Positions 10,701 to 31,850 of a stretch of DNA of 64,000 nt are shown here, piece by piece. The notes below the pieces were generated by a model. That model ran no database searches and was not told the origin of the DNA. It worked only from the letters and a program-made list of their open reading frames with translations. Positions within the stretch are counted from its first letter, which is position 1, and every line of letters starts with the position of its first letter. The stretch is from contig NC_053403.1 of NCBI RefSeq assembly GCF_016859285.1, positions 19,363,948-19,427,947 on the forward strand, in the 5' to 3' direction. Both the position numbers and the translations under genes were made by a program. This DNA comes from Xiphias gladius (taxonomy: Eukaryota > Chordata > Actinopteri > Istiophoriformes > Xiphiidae).

Positions 10701-13700
10701 CATCTCGATCGTCATCAAACAGGTCCTCAACTGGCTGCTAAGAAGGCTGGAAGCCCCCTGCCGCTGCTGTTTTCCCAGGAGGGGTCACCACCCACATCGG
10801 CACCCCCGACGGAATGTGGTGGCCCCAGGTCATCTGCGTACCCGCAGAAATCCCTCCATTGAGACAGACGCCATCAACGAGAGCGAGACTGACCTTGGGC
10901 GCAGGATGTCTGGGGAGATGATCTCCATGAGGGACTTCTTAGCAGCCAACAAGGTGAGGCTGCAGGGTTAGAGTAGGCTGTGGCTGAAAACTTATGTGAC
11001 ATTTCATGTTTAATGTAATCACATGTGTTATTACACGCAATATATTCAGTTAATTCTAGGAATAATTTGATTTAACTGCTAAGATGAGTAACAGACAGAA
11101 CTTTTAGTCAGTAACCGTGTTTCCCTGTAATCGTGCCTTCTGCAGTCATTAACTCCTTCACGCCGGTCACAGTCATCTCTATCATTGTAAGCTTTATTGA
11201 ATTTTTAATGCTCTATGGTAGCATAATTGTCAATGCAGATTCCTCATGAGCAATAACATACATGAAACATATCATATGATGACATGTGTATACTTATTAT
11301 TATTAAAACTCATAATAAAATCTCTGTAGTAATTGAAAATAATATGTGTAAAATTTCTCTGAATACCAAAGGCCATACTGCATTGTTATCACCCCTTCAA
11401 CAGCCCTAATAGACACTTAGAGGTGTCAATTGTACGTACATTTCCGTAACTGCTACCTGACTGTTGAGACGAGAGGAATGAGTGGTGTGAGTCACCCAAG
11501 GATTATTCTGAACTCTAAAAAGATGGATTTTCGCACCTGATGATCATTCTGATTGAAGAGCCTGAGGGTTTTGACTGAGAAAATACTAAATGGTTTGATG
11601 CCATAGCAATGATGTGATAAAACCAACATCAGACCAGTAACACAGAAACTAAACAAAGACACTGATACACAGACATGGAGCAGATATCGATATCTTTCAG
11701 TGGGACTTACATTTACAGAAGATTAGTGCTGGCCCAAAATGAATGACTGAATAGTTTCTACTGATACTTTTGCAAGTTCAATGCGAATCGAGTTTACACT
11801 GGTACTGCCTACAGAAAATAGCCTTATGCCTGCACTATAAGTCCAACACTGGCAAAAGCTTTCATCTTCTCCTGACTAATCGCTTTTTATTTGTACCAAA
11901 CTAACTGTCAGCCTTATAAATTAAAGCATTACGACCCTTAATTGTTTTAAAAACTCACTCGAGTACTGTGTGACAAAGTTTACTTTGCTTTAAGCAGTGC
12001 AGGTAGTGACTAAGACATTTTCTTCTCAGGGCTTAGCATAACTGTATGCACTCACTTCTGAGACTGGTCAGTACAACAAACCTGTACAAGCCCGTATACT
12101 TGACTCTGCTGATGCTGATACCAGCTCTCAAACAGTTTTCATTTACTCCATTTTCACACAAAAGTCAAATTTCACAATTAGCTGATAAATAAAGCAGAAG
12201 GACTAGCATCTCTTTCCACAAAAGAAAAAAATCTGAGATCCACTTTAAATTACAAGGACATCACTCTGAGTGGGATTTAAATGATTTAAATTACAGGAGG
12301 ACCAACAAATTTGCCAAAAAATAGTAGGTAATTGTGGTAAAAAACTACCTACATACTGAATGCGCTCCAGACGGGACTGAAATCACTGAACAGTGCAGGT
12401 AATGTTAAAACAACCTTCTCCCAGAGAAATAAATCCAAATGATGCTATAGCCTTGTTTTCTGCAGCATATGCATAAAAACAAATATTTCCCATATACGGT
12501 ATACACAAAAACCATCACAATGTGGTCTCCAAAGGAGCAACATGTCTAAAGTTTGATTCAGCATCAGAACTGACTGATAACATCAGAGCCTTATATGCCC
12601 TGGCAGGATGGAGGAGGGAATAGGCATTCATGTTACAGTGTGTCGATTGACACCAAATTGACCTGCAAATCATGGTAATGCCCTGTCTGTCTGTAGAGGT
12701 CTGTAATTCCAGATACCTGAATTGCTGTGTAATGCTTTGTACAGCACTTATAATATAATTCATACATAAAATATGAATATATAACATTGGACTTTGTAGC
12801 TAGCAGCTCTGTGGAGCTGTACTTAAGCACAGTGGTGCTTTGAGCTAAATGCTAACATCAGCATGCTAAGCTGCTCATAATGACAATAATGTTTACCATG
12901 TTCACTCGTATACTTTGGTGTGTCTGCATGCAAACCTTTGCTAATTACCATTTAAGATGAAGTACAGCTTAGGCTGATGAGAGTGGTATTTGAGCCTAAA
13001 CCAAAGTATTGGACATAATTACAGTTTTTACCTGATGATGGCACTGAAAGAAAAGTCAGGTGATCACCAGTGTTATTACAATTCATCCTGAGGGGAACAT
13101 GAAGGACTGAACCAAATTTCATGGCAATTTATGTAATATGTTTTCAAGATCTTCTACTCAAAACAACAGTGTCAACTCCATGGTGTGCTAAACTAAAAGT
13201 CAGGGGATCACAAAAGTCAGTACACCCTGTCCTCTGGGGACTATGAATGTTTGTAGAAAATTTCACAAAAGCCATATAGTTGCTGAGATATTTCATTCTG
13301 GACCAAAGTGGTGGACTGACATTGCCATGCCCTTAGCATGGCTAGAAATACACATAAGTGTATGTAAAGTAGCTCAATCTCATTTGATTTAATAGTGACT
13401 GAACACATATAAAACATCATTACATATCAGTTGTGTACATTCTCTACACTTTGCTTTGTAGATTGAAAAATGAAAGGGAAAGGTAGGTGTGTAGGAGAGT
13501 AAATCTGATTTCTGTCAGTCACACTTGTTCAGTATTTGTCATCTTTGTTCACTTAAATCCACACACCAAAGGAGAGGAAAAACACCATCTACTGCCTGTA
13601 TGTCACACCTGTGAAAACAGGCGTGTCTGCCCCCAACACATTGTATTAATTCTGGTTTCACAAAGCTTCACAGGTTGCATGTATCACTTCCAAACACAGA

Positions 13701-13909
13701 GAGCAAATATATCCTCAACTGCTGATTTCTCTGTCTCTTTCCCCTTTCCCCAGGTGAATCTGGCTATTATGCAGAAACAGCTCTCAGAGATGGCCATCGG
13801 GCAACCGCGCCAGTCCAGCTCCAGTTCATGTCAGAATGGATTCTTGGGAGGGGTGGGTGCTCTTGGAATCATGAACAATCGCCTGGCAGAGACTAGTGTA
13901 GACAGATAG
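7788..13909 (+). CDS. KCNK13: two-pore domain potassium channel THIK-1 (K2P13), 3 coding exons
   Basis: K2P background K+ channel of the THIK group, acting in the plasma membrane as a dimer with two pore loops per subunit. Coding exons are 7788-8124, 10166-10953 and 13754-13909 (337+788+156 bp, 426 aa and TAG; human about 408 aa). TM1 is about residues 19-42. Pore 1 (TIGFG, 111-115) is split by intron 1 after the first base of Gly113, as in THIK genes. TM2 is about 126-158, TM3 205-226, pore 2 TIGFGD 248-253 and TM4 275-299. The tail ends in MNNRLAETSVDR, a THIK hallmark. The ATG at 7788 matches the family N terminus; the frame is open further 5' but has no upstream ATG. NDDNARFLLL, RPRWDFTGAFYF, the tail SIETD and SGEMISM favour KCNK13 over KCNK12, and the PSMC1-CALM1 neighbourhood agrees. 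Unusual features are a cysteine-rich N terminus (residues 3-9), a glycine-rich insert between TM2 and TM3, and an additional intron in the tail. Confidence 0.95.
8125..10165 (+). other. KCNK13: KCNK13 intron 1 (contains interspersed repeat)
   Basis: GT-AG intron, phase 1, within the pore-1 Gly codon. It holds a fish interspersed repeat at about 9430-9690 and otherwise no recognisable function. Confidence 0.9.
9430..9690 (+). repeat. fish interspersed repeat with the 'GTGCTAAGCTAAGCTAACCGGCTGC' type core
   Basis: The core at about 9535-9570 contains GTGCTAAGCTAAGCTAACC. It is followed by a stretch ending in AATAAGCATACTTCCCAAAA. I recognise this as a very common short interspersed repeat of percomorph genomes, present here inside KCNK13 intron 1. 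Its formal family is not assigned. Confidence 0.6.
10954..13753 (+). other. KCNK13: KCNK13 intron 2
   Basis: GTGAGG donor and CCCCAG acceptor, phase 0, 2.8 kb, interrupting the cytosolic tail between AANK and VNLAIMQKQL. Reading through the donor adds VRLQG and stops at 10969-10971. The 3' half contains an interspersed repeat (12802-13350). Confidence 0.85.
12802..13350 (+). repeat. 'GCTAAATGCTAACATCAGCATGC' type interspersed repeat, long copy
   Basis: It begins with a GAGCTGTACTTAAGCACAG-like edge and continues with the GCTAACATCAGCATGCTAA core. It ends in the typical GAGATATTTCATTCTGG, GACCAAAGTGGTGGAC and TTAGCATGGCTAG block. The same units occur at 60078-60513, 62125-62295 and, fragmentary, near 51070-51140. 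It is non-coding and widespread in percomorph fish. Confidence 0.75.
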
Positions 13910-14423
13910 GGGAAACAGTGAGAATCCTTTTGCAGAGGATACAAAAGGCTGAGAGGATGAGGCTTGTAAGCACAAACAGACTCTGAGGACTGTCTTCCTG
14001 AAGAAAAAGCAAGAGTTGGGTGGTGTACAAGGCTGAATTTATGACTACGCTATGTATCCTTTCCATCAACAAGCAGGCTGACCCCCAGCAGCTACAGCTT
14101 AGAATCAAACCATCTAAGCCCACTTTCCTGTCAAGAACATGGCTACATGAATGATGCATGATAGTTTGCTGGAGTCTCACATCTGGGCCAGGCTCAGAGT
14201 GCTGGAATGTTCCCACGTGAGAAATTTTGTTTCCATGGTGATAAAAAGCCTTCCTAGAGCCCTTGTATCTACACTTTAAAGACCTGGTACACACTACATG
14301 CTACTTAACACCTAACCAAAACTACCACTCTTTTGCAGTACTTCACAATACCCATTTTGACTCTACCCATATCCATACTGTATCCATCTCTGTAAAGGAC
14401 ATTAATAATAGAAAAATAGCTTT

Positions 14424-14429
14424 AATAAA
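14424..14429 (+). terminator. KCNK13: candidate KCNK13 poly(A) signal AATAAA
   Basis: First canonical AATAAA found downstream of the KCNK13 stop, about 515 bp after it. Real 3' end usage is unknown. Confidence 0.4.
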
Positions 14430-14764
14430 ATGGGTGTTTCTTTGTTTTGTGTCTAACAGCAGTTATTACATAAAACAGATTGCCATGTAGAAAATGAAAA
14501 AGAAACCCAATTCATGAGTAATTGAATGTTTACCTTCAATGCTGAATATACAATTTTACAATCAGATGATCAATGACACTCATTCACATCATTCATGATT
14601 CAGACAAATGTTTCCCAGCTATATTATATCCTACTCAATAGCCTCTGTCTTTGGCACTGTTGTAATTCATTATCATGACAAATAGAAGACAAAACTTCAA
14701 CAAAGAGCCTCATTACAAACCAAACACACCTATCTAAAGCTGAATGAGTAGTATTCTGAGTCTG

Positions 14765-14970
14765 AGGTGAAACCTACAGATGGGTGACAAATTAAAGGAA
14801 AAAACAACTTGAAGTGTTCTTAGTATAGTGCTGGGCCATGATGATGGTGGTGGAGAGCACTGTCTAACACGTAAGTCCAAAATTTCCCAGAGGTGTTCAA
14901 TTGGGTTGTGATCTGGGGATAGCATATGTTTACCTTTATTTTCATGCTCATCAAACCATCAAAGCAAACC
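14765..14970 (-). mobile_element. Tc1/mariner-like transposon fragment
   Basis: On the minus strand, 14734-14925 reads MLSPDHNPIEHLWEILDLRVR. This is the SPDLNPIEHLWD-type motif around the last acidic residue of Tc1-like DDE transposases. The left edge resembles a Tc1-like terminus (GGTGACAAATTAAAGG at about 14780). It is a short relic with no full transposase. Confidence 0.75.
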
Positions 14971-14989
14971 GTGTTTCCCCCACTCATTT

Positions 14990-15880
14990 TTCAGGTTTTT
15001 CCCTTAGTTTGCCACCCATATGTATTATGTGAGACTGCTGTTTAATTTGGAGTTTTCTGCACATTATCCAAGTACTGATGCAGACATGAGGACATTTTCA
15101 CACCCTGATGCTGTCTAGGACTGTTTGGTATTGACATGAATGCAGTGAAAAAAATAGTTCCAGAGCTGAGGGCTCATTATGTGATTTTAGCTCAGCAGTC
15201 TTAGGTTTATGTTTTTCCTGTAGTCTTGATTCACAGCAAGAACAGTAAACACAAAGGACAAACGACAGAAAGACATGTTAATAACATTCCTGTGGAGTGA
15301 TTAAGTTAGGTGAAACAGCCAGCCTGATCAACTTGAGGACACTACATTACGCTTGATTTAGGGAGATGTTATAGGCATCTTTATGCTCTTTGTAAATGCA
15401 TCTGAGAGGATGCTGAAATTACAGGGGGAGAATCCTCCGGGTTCTACCTCTGATGTCACCAGCTGAGCCTCTTTATATCTGACTTAAGTTACCTGATTTA
15501 CAGAGAAACTGCAAACTAAGAATATGTTATAATATTTTAGAACAGATTCTCCATGATTTTTTAAAGAATGATTTCTAATTATTTTAAGAATATTGTATCT
15601 GTGAGTCATCTGCTGCTAAATCAGTTCAGTTCACAGCATAAACTGAGAAGGAGGTGAGATCCAGATGGCACACAGCATTAAGTAAACATATGCTGAGTAT
15701 GAATGTATCTGTACAAAAAGTAAGAGCACGTTGTAATTGAACATTGGCTTAACCCCCTCCCCCACACAGCAAATGTCCATTCATAGCTTAGCAACTGTAA
15801 CTACTTGTAACTGTAAATTGTCATGCCCTGGATTTCTCCAGATGTTGAAGCAGCATGCATGGGGCTGTAATCATGGAAAA
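14990..15880. other. intergenic, no gene recognised
   Basis: Unassigned AT-rich sequence between the Tc1-like relic and the long inverted repeat. No exon-like segment or further repeat was recognised. Confidence 0.45.
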
Positions 15881-16013
15881 ACTCTGCATTTTTTCAGAGT
15901 TTCATGGATGGTGCCTTTTTGTAGCATTTCCAAAAATCTAAATCACAGAAGTAAAAGTTTAAACAGAACAGTGGGTTTTTGTGCTCTAATGTAAGCTGCT
16001 GTTGTTAACATTT

Positions 16014-16260
16014 GTGCCTAACTAGCTTACTATCTACAGTAGTAACAATAGTGTTACTACCAAGGCCAAAGAGCACATCATTAGTATTCGCTAGCACAAG
16101 CACTTCCAATATGTAGTATTTCTCCACTGCGTGGAAGCCAATCCTGGATACTATCAGAGTTGAAGCTAACATTAACAGGCCTGCTCTTTCTTGGATTTGG
16201 AGAAGTTTACTTCAGCAACCCCAGCCATGCATGCAACTGTAGCCTCAGTGTAGTAGCACA
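16014..16260 (+). repeat. left arm of a 247-bp inverted repeat
   Basis: Aligned without gaps to the reverse complement of 17045-17291, I count 18 mismatches in 247 bases (92.7% identity). An outer portion of the repeat (about 15903-15922) is separated from this arm by about 90 bp that has no counterpart on the right. Confidence 0.9.
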
Positions 16261-17044
16261 ATATCATGTATGTAGTGATGAACTAGAGTGTTATACAGTA
16301 CAAAATTCTCAATTTAATAAATCTTCTTTTGGAAACATAAAACTATTGCAGACGGCATTTTCAACAAACTCATGGCCCTAAAATTAGCTTAGTCAGCTAT
16401 CTAACTACAACTGATAAAATCTGCCAGCAACAGTGGTTAATTGTAACTGGCAAAATAGAAGGTCACCAGGTAGAAATATGAAGCCTGCTTTTTTCTACCT
16501 CTGTCTGGAACCAAGACAGAGGTACACAAAAATTACTTCAAGTGGTAAAATTACCACCATTAACACTGTAAACTGTAAATGTGCAGAGCAAGAACGGAAA
16601 ACTTGTCAACAATATGTATCAACAATAACTAAGCGTGATTGGGCTGAGAGAACGGTCAATTACAGAGCTTTAATTCATCCATTTGAAAAGTTATGTAGTG
16701 TATTTAATTGTTCTACTCTTTCAAGTTCAAGAGGCTGTAAAGTACTATATTTTATATACTACCTTACTTGACTTAATGTATGTGACTTACATGTTAACAT
16801 TTAACTCTCATCAACACCAGTGTTGAGATATTACTTACATCGTCAGCAAGTCAGTTCATTGACAGTAGAGAAGGAGAAAATAACACAGACATTAATAAAT
16901 CCCTAAATGCAGAAATCCAATACCTTACACAGAATAATAAAACAGACAAGAAATAACTTGAATCTTACAGCCTCCACTCTTTGCTATGGAGACAGTCTCA
17001 CCCTCAGACAGATAATCTGATAAACAAACTAGAAAGATGTTCAG

Positions 17045-17291
17045 TGTGCTACTACACTGAGGCTACAGTTGCTTGCATGGCTTGGGTTGCTGTAGTAAAC
17101 TTCCCCAAATCCAATAAAGAGCAGGCCTGTTAATGTTAGTTTCAACACTGATAGCATCCAGGACTGGCTTCCAAGCAGTGGAGGAATACTACATAGTGGA
17201 AGTGCTTGTGCTAGTGAATGCTAATGATGTGCTCTTTGGCCTTGGTGGTAACGCTATTGTTACTACTATAGGTAGTAAGCTAGTTAGGCAC
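17045..17291 (-). repeat. right arm of the 247-bp inverted repeat
   Basis: Reverse-complement partner of 16014-16260. The similarity continues outward to about 17312, matching 15903-15922. The 784-bp spacer between the arms has no recognised coding content. Confidence 0.9.
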
Positions 17292-17328
17292 ACAAAAAGG
17301 CACCATCCATTAAAATCTGAAAAAAACA

Positions 17329-17400
17329 AGTATATATATATATACATACATATACATACATATACATATATACAGCTAATTCATTTATGAATTAGCTGTA
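17329..17400 (+). repeat. (TA)n/(CATA)n microsatellite ending in a perfect 14-bp hairpin
   Basis: TATA and CATA units run from about 17329 to 17372. They are followed by TACAGCTAATTCAT, TT and the exact reverse complement of that arm at 17371-17400. Confidence 0.85.
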
Positions 17401-18440
17401 TACAATTAAACAATTAAATAATTACCTTAATGAATTATAATATATTATAATTATAATGAATTATATAATAATTACCTTAATGAATTACCTTAATGAATCA
17501 ACTAGGATGGGAGGAATGCATTGGCAATGTCATGTGCATAATTAAAGATTTATCCTGTGCATGACTGTGACAGGGGAGGTTAAATAGCAAGCAAGCCAAT
17601 TAAACAGTCTGTGTAAAAACCACGGCTGTGAGAATAAGGTGGCATGTGGTGCTAGTCAAACATATGTGGAGCATATAATGTTTTTTGTCATAAACAAAAT
17701 CAAAGAAAGAGAATATTAATTCTGCAGCTTTATTCCATGCTCTTTATTGTTGAGGACCCACGTTAAGACCTTGTGCAGTACTTAAAGATGCTGTCCATAA
17801 AGTCATACATCAAACTACACCTTGTCTTGTTATGTTTCTGTCATTGAGAAAACTCCTTTGTTACAGTATCTTTATGATATACTGTACAATAAATTCACCT
17901 TTTGTCTTGTGGAAAATACAGGACTCAGAAAACAATTTGCTTTACTACTTGCTCTAATGACCCATATGATTAATAATGAGCTACAATGTGCAATAATTCA
18001 CAATTAACCATGACAACACATGACATGTGATGTTCATTAAAATGTGTTCAATAAACTTTAAAAGAAAACTTTGATTAAAACACAATACAGTGTGGTATAC
18101 CAATGAGTTCAGACAATGAAATCTGTACAGTTTTTAAAGTTAGTGCCATACAGTTTAGTTGAGCATGAAGATGTTGTGTTTGATATATCCCAATTAAAAT
18201 AATTTTTTTTTAATGTACATGAATTGTCCAAATAAACACACCATGGGCCCTGTGATGATGTTTTAGAAGTTGCTCCATGATTCACTGTTGTGTCTCTACT
18301 GTTCAACTTAAAACACAATCAATGGTCATCAATAATACTATTACTTATTTCATTTTAATAAGTAATGTTTGTGTCAAACGTGTGCTGATTGGACCTTTAA
18401 AATATAAAAATTAAACCTGTACGGCATTGTGGAAAAAAAT
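17401..18440. other. intergenic, AT-rich
   Basis: It includes short direct repeats of an ATTACCTTAATGAATTA-like unit at about 17420-17500. No gene was recognised. Confidence 0.45.
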
Positions 18441-18472
18441 TGCTTTTTGTCCTACAGTCTTGACGTACCCTC

Positions 18473-18480
18473 TGACGTCA
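18473..18480 (+). promoter_or_regulatory. PSMC1: palindromic CRE/ATF site TGACGTCA upstream of PSMC1
   Basis: A full CRE palindrome, with a half-site-like TGACGTAC at 18461-18468, lies 20 bp before the PSMC1 ATG. This is the expected position of the core promoter or short leader. CREB/ATF binding is inferred from the motif alone. Confidence 0.55.
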
Positions 18481-18500
18481 CACCAGAGCGACAAGTAACT

Positions 18501-28306
<9,806 letters not shown>

Positions 28307-28478
28307 CCTTCAAAGTTTTATGTTTCTCTCACTCCCCTCACCCCACCTCTACCTATCGCTGTGTGAAAGAGAAGAGACAGCAGTTGAGTTGTCTGTCTCC
28401 CCAGAGAGAGTTTTGATATATTTTGTGCCTGTCGTGTCTGGCTTACCCCACTCTCCTGTTACCATTATATGTTGAGAC

Positions 28479-28488
28479 AATAAATAAA
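28479..28488 (+). terminator. PSMC1: PSMC1 poly(A) signal (overlapping AATAAATAAA)
   Basis: Two overlapping AATAAA hexamers about 175 bp after the PSMC1 stop codon, giving a short 3'UTR. Confidence 0.75.
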
Positions 28489-28499
28489 ATGAGACAAAA

Positions 28500-31121
28500 A
28501 TATCTGGTGATGGCATGTTTGTCATCAGTTATATACTTTTTATTTGCAGGAGCATTTTGGTTCGCGGTACCCTCTAAAATCTTCTTTATACGGAAGCAGC
28601 ATCTGTTGATGTCTGCTCTTTATTAGAATCCTGTATATTGATTTCATCTCTGTGCTATAATATCTTGAGATAATTAATTACATTAAATATTCAATTAGTT
28701 TAGTCTCTGTTTTGTCGCTGTCAGCGTCACAAGCAGAATCAGTCGCATTGATATACAAAGTCATATTTGTTGTTATTGTCCTTCTCGCCTATTTCGACGA
28801 TGACGATGATATACCTGTTATTTCAAGAGCCCAGAGGCAACATAAAGGCCTGAAAGATCGCCTGTTCCCTCCCTTAAAAGAAATTCACAGATTACTAGAA
28901 TATTCCATATGACTCCCACACACTTAGCAACAGCACAGATACACTTTATGAAATCTTGGGGTTACATATTGAGATAAAACACCCAGACTGTAGCATTTTA
29001 CTTGGACATTTCCTCCAGGAGTTGCGTAATGTCAGTGCACTAATGCTTCACTGTTAAGTGTTTAAAGGGAAATGTTCCTAAGCAATAGAGAGAAATTAAA
29101 GTAAGTTTTGGTGCATATTTATTTTTCTGCAGATAATATATCTGTGGAAGGGGGATGAGTGTTGTGTGTGATTTGATTTTTACCATCTTCTATTCAAATC
29201 AGCCTTGTAAGTTATTACATTACGATTAAGTAAATCCAGCTAAGCTGCCTTTGCTGTAGTCTGACACGTGGAGAACAGTACTGTTGATTTAATTCCTTTC
29301 GATCTGGAGCCATGTGTAACTCAGTGCTCAGCAGTAAGTGGCCCCATGCAGCAAGCATCGAACCACTTCACAGGGCCATCTTTGGGCTTGAGTGAGAGCG
29401 GAGCTGCTGCTGCACTGCAGCCCCCTCCTCAGAAACACTCTCTCTTATTAAATCAGTCACGCATTTCAACTGCAGCTCATACATCACAGCACATTCAGCA
29501 AATTGAAGAAAAAAAAAAAACCCCATTTAAATCAAGCATGGTGTGTTGGGCCAGAAAGGCTGGGAGAGTTACAAGAAGAGGAGTGTGCGTTTTAATGAGG
29601 AATTTGCCATGTCAGCTTAAGGCAAACTCTGGGTTGGGTATTTCCAAACCGTCCCCGTGAGCGCACAGACACTGATGGGGGATGATACGGCAGGGCTGAA
29701 CATGGTGTTGGCATTCTCTGAAATGTCACATCCACATTATTGTTTAGTCACAGTGTGTACAGATTGTACTCCAGTTAATGTAGCTCTACGTAGAAGCAAA
29801 TAAAAGCCCTGATTTCATAATTACAACGCAACAATTCCTAACCTGAATTATGACCTTATCACATACCTCAGGCAAGTCCTATTTTATTCAGTCTTTCAAA
29901 GGACAGCAAGAGGTTTAAGATTAGAAAGTGGGGTTATGACCCATTGCCATTTCAAATCTCCACGTGCAGGGAAATGTAGTCCCAAGAAAATAAACCACAA
30001 TGCTCATCCTCTCACCTCTGTGTTGCTACCAAGAGTGCAACAATAAACAAGAAATCTGTGTACTTGTTTATGAGAAAGAGACAGATGCAAAGCAGTAAGA
30101 GAAATGTATATCTACTTATGTAATAGTTATTTCTCTTGTTTAACAGGGCAAAAACACCAAACAAATTCAGTAAGAAGTCCCGATTAGTTCCAGTAGATTT
30201 ACAAATGAAAAAGCTCAACTTGCGTTACAGTTACTTGACCTGATGAGAAAACTGCAGCCTCGTCTCTGACTGAACTGCAGAGATTTTTTTTACATTTTGC
30301 TTAAATAAATAAAATAAAGATCTTAGAGTCAAATTGAAATATTAGTAAGTTCAAGTTGTTGTTTTTTTAAGTACTATTCTTTCTGGGGTCAACAGGAAAA
30401 CATTCTCATATGATTATGTAAATGACGAAAAGTCAGAATGTACGTACATATGGACATAAATACATAAACAGGTCAAGGAATAAAATAAAACAAGGTGCAG
30501 CACTACTGTAGTGTGTAATATAATCAGAAGTGCTGCAGCCCACTGGAATCAAATGTCTTTTACAACCCAATCTACAAATGCACTCTAGAAAAAAGCGAAA
30601 ATATCTAATTAAAGGATTTCTTTTACATAATTGTTGATAAAGTATTTCAGTGGATGTCTGCCCTGTACAGAACAGGTCTATTGAAAGCACCTTACAGGTT
30701 CAGTGTTCAGAAAAGTGATACCTTTTACAGCCTTGAATATGTATGTAACTCACTTACTAACTACCTAACTTAGTAAGACTTTATGAGGCCTTGTATCAGC
30801 CTGTTCAGAAGTTAATAAAGACCTTCTGTCTTTTAAATTAAACTAGGACCAAAGCTAGGACAGGGGGACATCTCAGCAGCCCATCAGACTGCAGTTACTA
30901 ACCCATTTCAGTCATTTTAAGACTTTTATATATGAGTTAGCCTTTGTTTAGGGCCCATACCCTGCATATAGAACCTTTTCAGTTTTTTATTAAGTTAATG
31001 GCATCTCTCTTTTTTCTGTGTTGCTTCCTACGTGCTACACACCTGTCCAGGATTTCTACACTTTGCACTTTGTCCACTGAGTGGTGCTGTGGTCAGGTAC
31101 ACTTACCAGTCACACACAGGC

Positions 31122-31164
<43 letters not shown>

Positions 31165-31560
31165 AACAGTGTAAACTATATATATATATGACACACACAC
31201 ACACTCACACACGGCTTTTATGAATACGTGATACTATCTGCTTTGCCAAAACCTGCGTAGTCACTCTACCTTCCGAAGTTTACATTTTTGTTCAGGGGGC
31301 AGACATAATGTTAGCTTGAGTAAATAACGCAACAAACAAGCTCGTTTCTTTAATGCAATGCAGCGCACCCAGTTATGTAACACATAAATAAGTAGGCAGC
31401 ACACCGCCATGCTTAATTGTTAATTTCAAGTAGGCCTACCAGACTTTGTGCTAGCCAATAGCAAGTCTGTTCACTTGCCATATGGAGCCTAGCAAACATT
31501 TACCCCGCACTAGTGAAAACCTGTCGCAATTTCTATCCGTCTCAACCAAACACATCTAAA
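28500..31560. other. intergenic between PSMC1 and CALM1
   Basis: No exon of NRDE2, which occupies this interval in human, is recognisable on either strand. The content is AT-rich unique-looking DNA plus the (GA)n/(TA)n/(CA)n cluster at 31124-31213. Confidence 0.5.
31124..31213 (+). repeat. compound microsatellite (GA)n-(TA)n-(CA)n
   Basis: A GA run at 31124-31160, a short TA run at about 31180-31189 and a CA run at about 31191-31213. Confidence 0.95.
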
Positions 31561-31659
31561 TTATTATAGGCCATAACAAAGTTGAGGAAACGCGGCGCTG
31601 AAAACTGCGATGATTTTTAAGATTCCTGTATTTATATTTATTATATTTCCATCAAGTGC

Positions 31660-31850
31660 CACGGCCTGGTGCAATGCAGGTCCCATGCAGCCAATCGATG
31701 CAGCCGAGACATAGAGTATAATATTGCAGGTCTGCAGCGGCCAATCAGAAACGCCATCGCACACTCGCACAGCAAATTCTCCAGTGTCAACCAGGATGCT
31801 TCCTACACTAGCGGTATCCTTCCGCGGCTGCAATCTAGTACTCTGTGTTG
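31660..31850. promoter_or_regulatory. promoter-like segment with two NF-Y-type CCAAT boxes
   Basis: AGCCAATCGA (CCAAT at 31691) and GGCCAATCAG (CCAAT at 31741) both fit the NF-Y consensus and sit 50 bp apart in a locally CpG-containing segment. It lies 1.4 kb upstream of the CALM1 start. It could be a distal CALM1 promoter, a non-coding RNA promoter or a relic. Function is inferred. Confidence 0.35.

Noticed and set aside
29268..29660. 130-residue + strand open frame between PSMC1 and CALM1
   Set aside because: No recognisable domain. It contains a lysine run from a poly(A) stretch, and there is no splice or poly(A) context.
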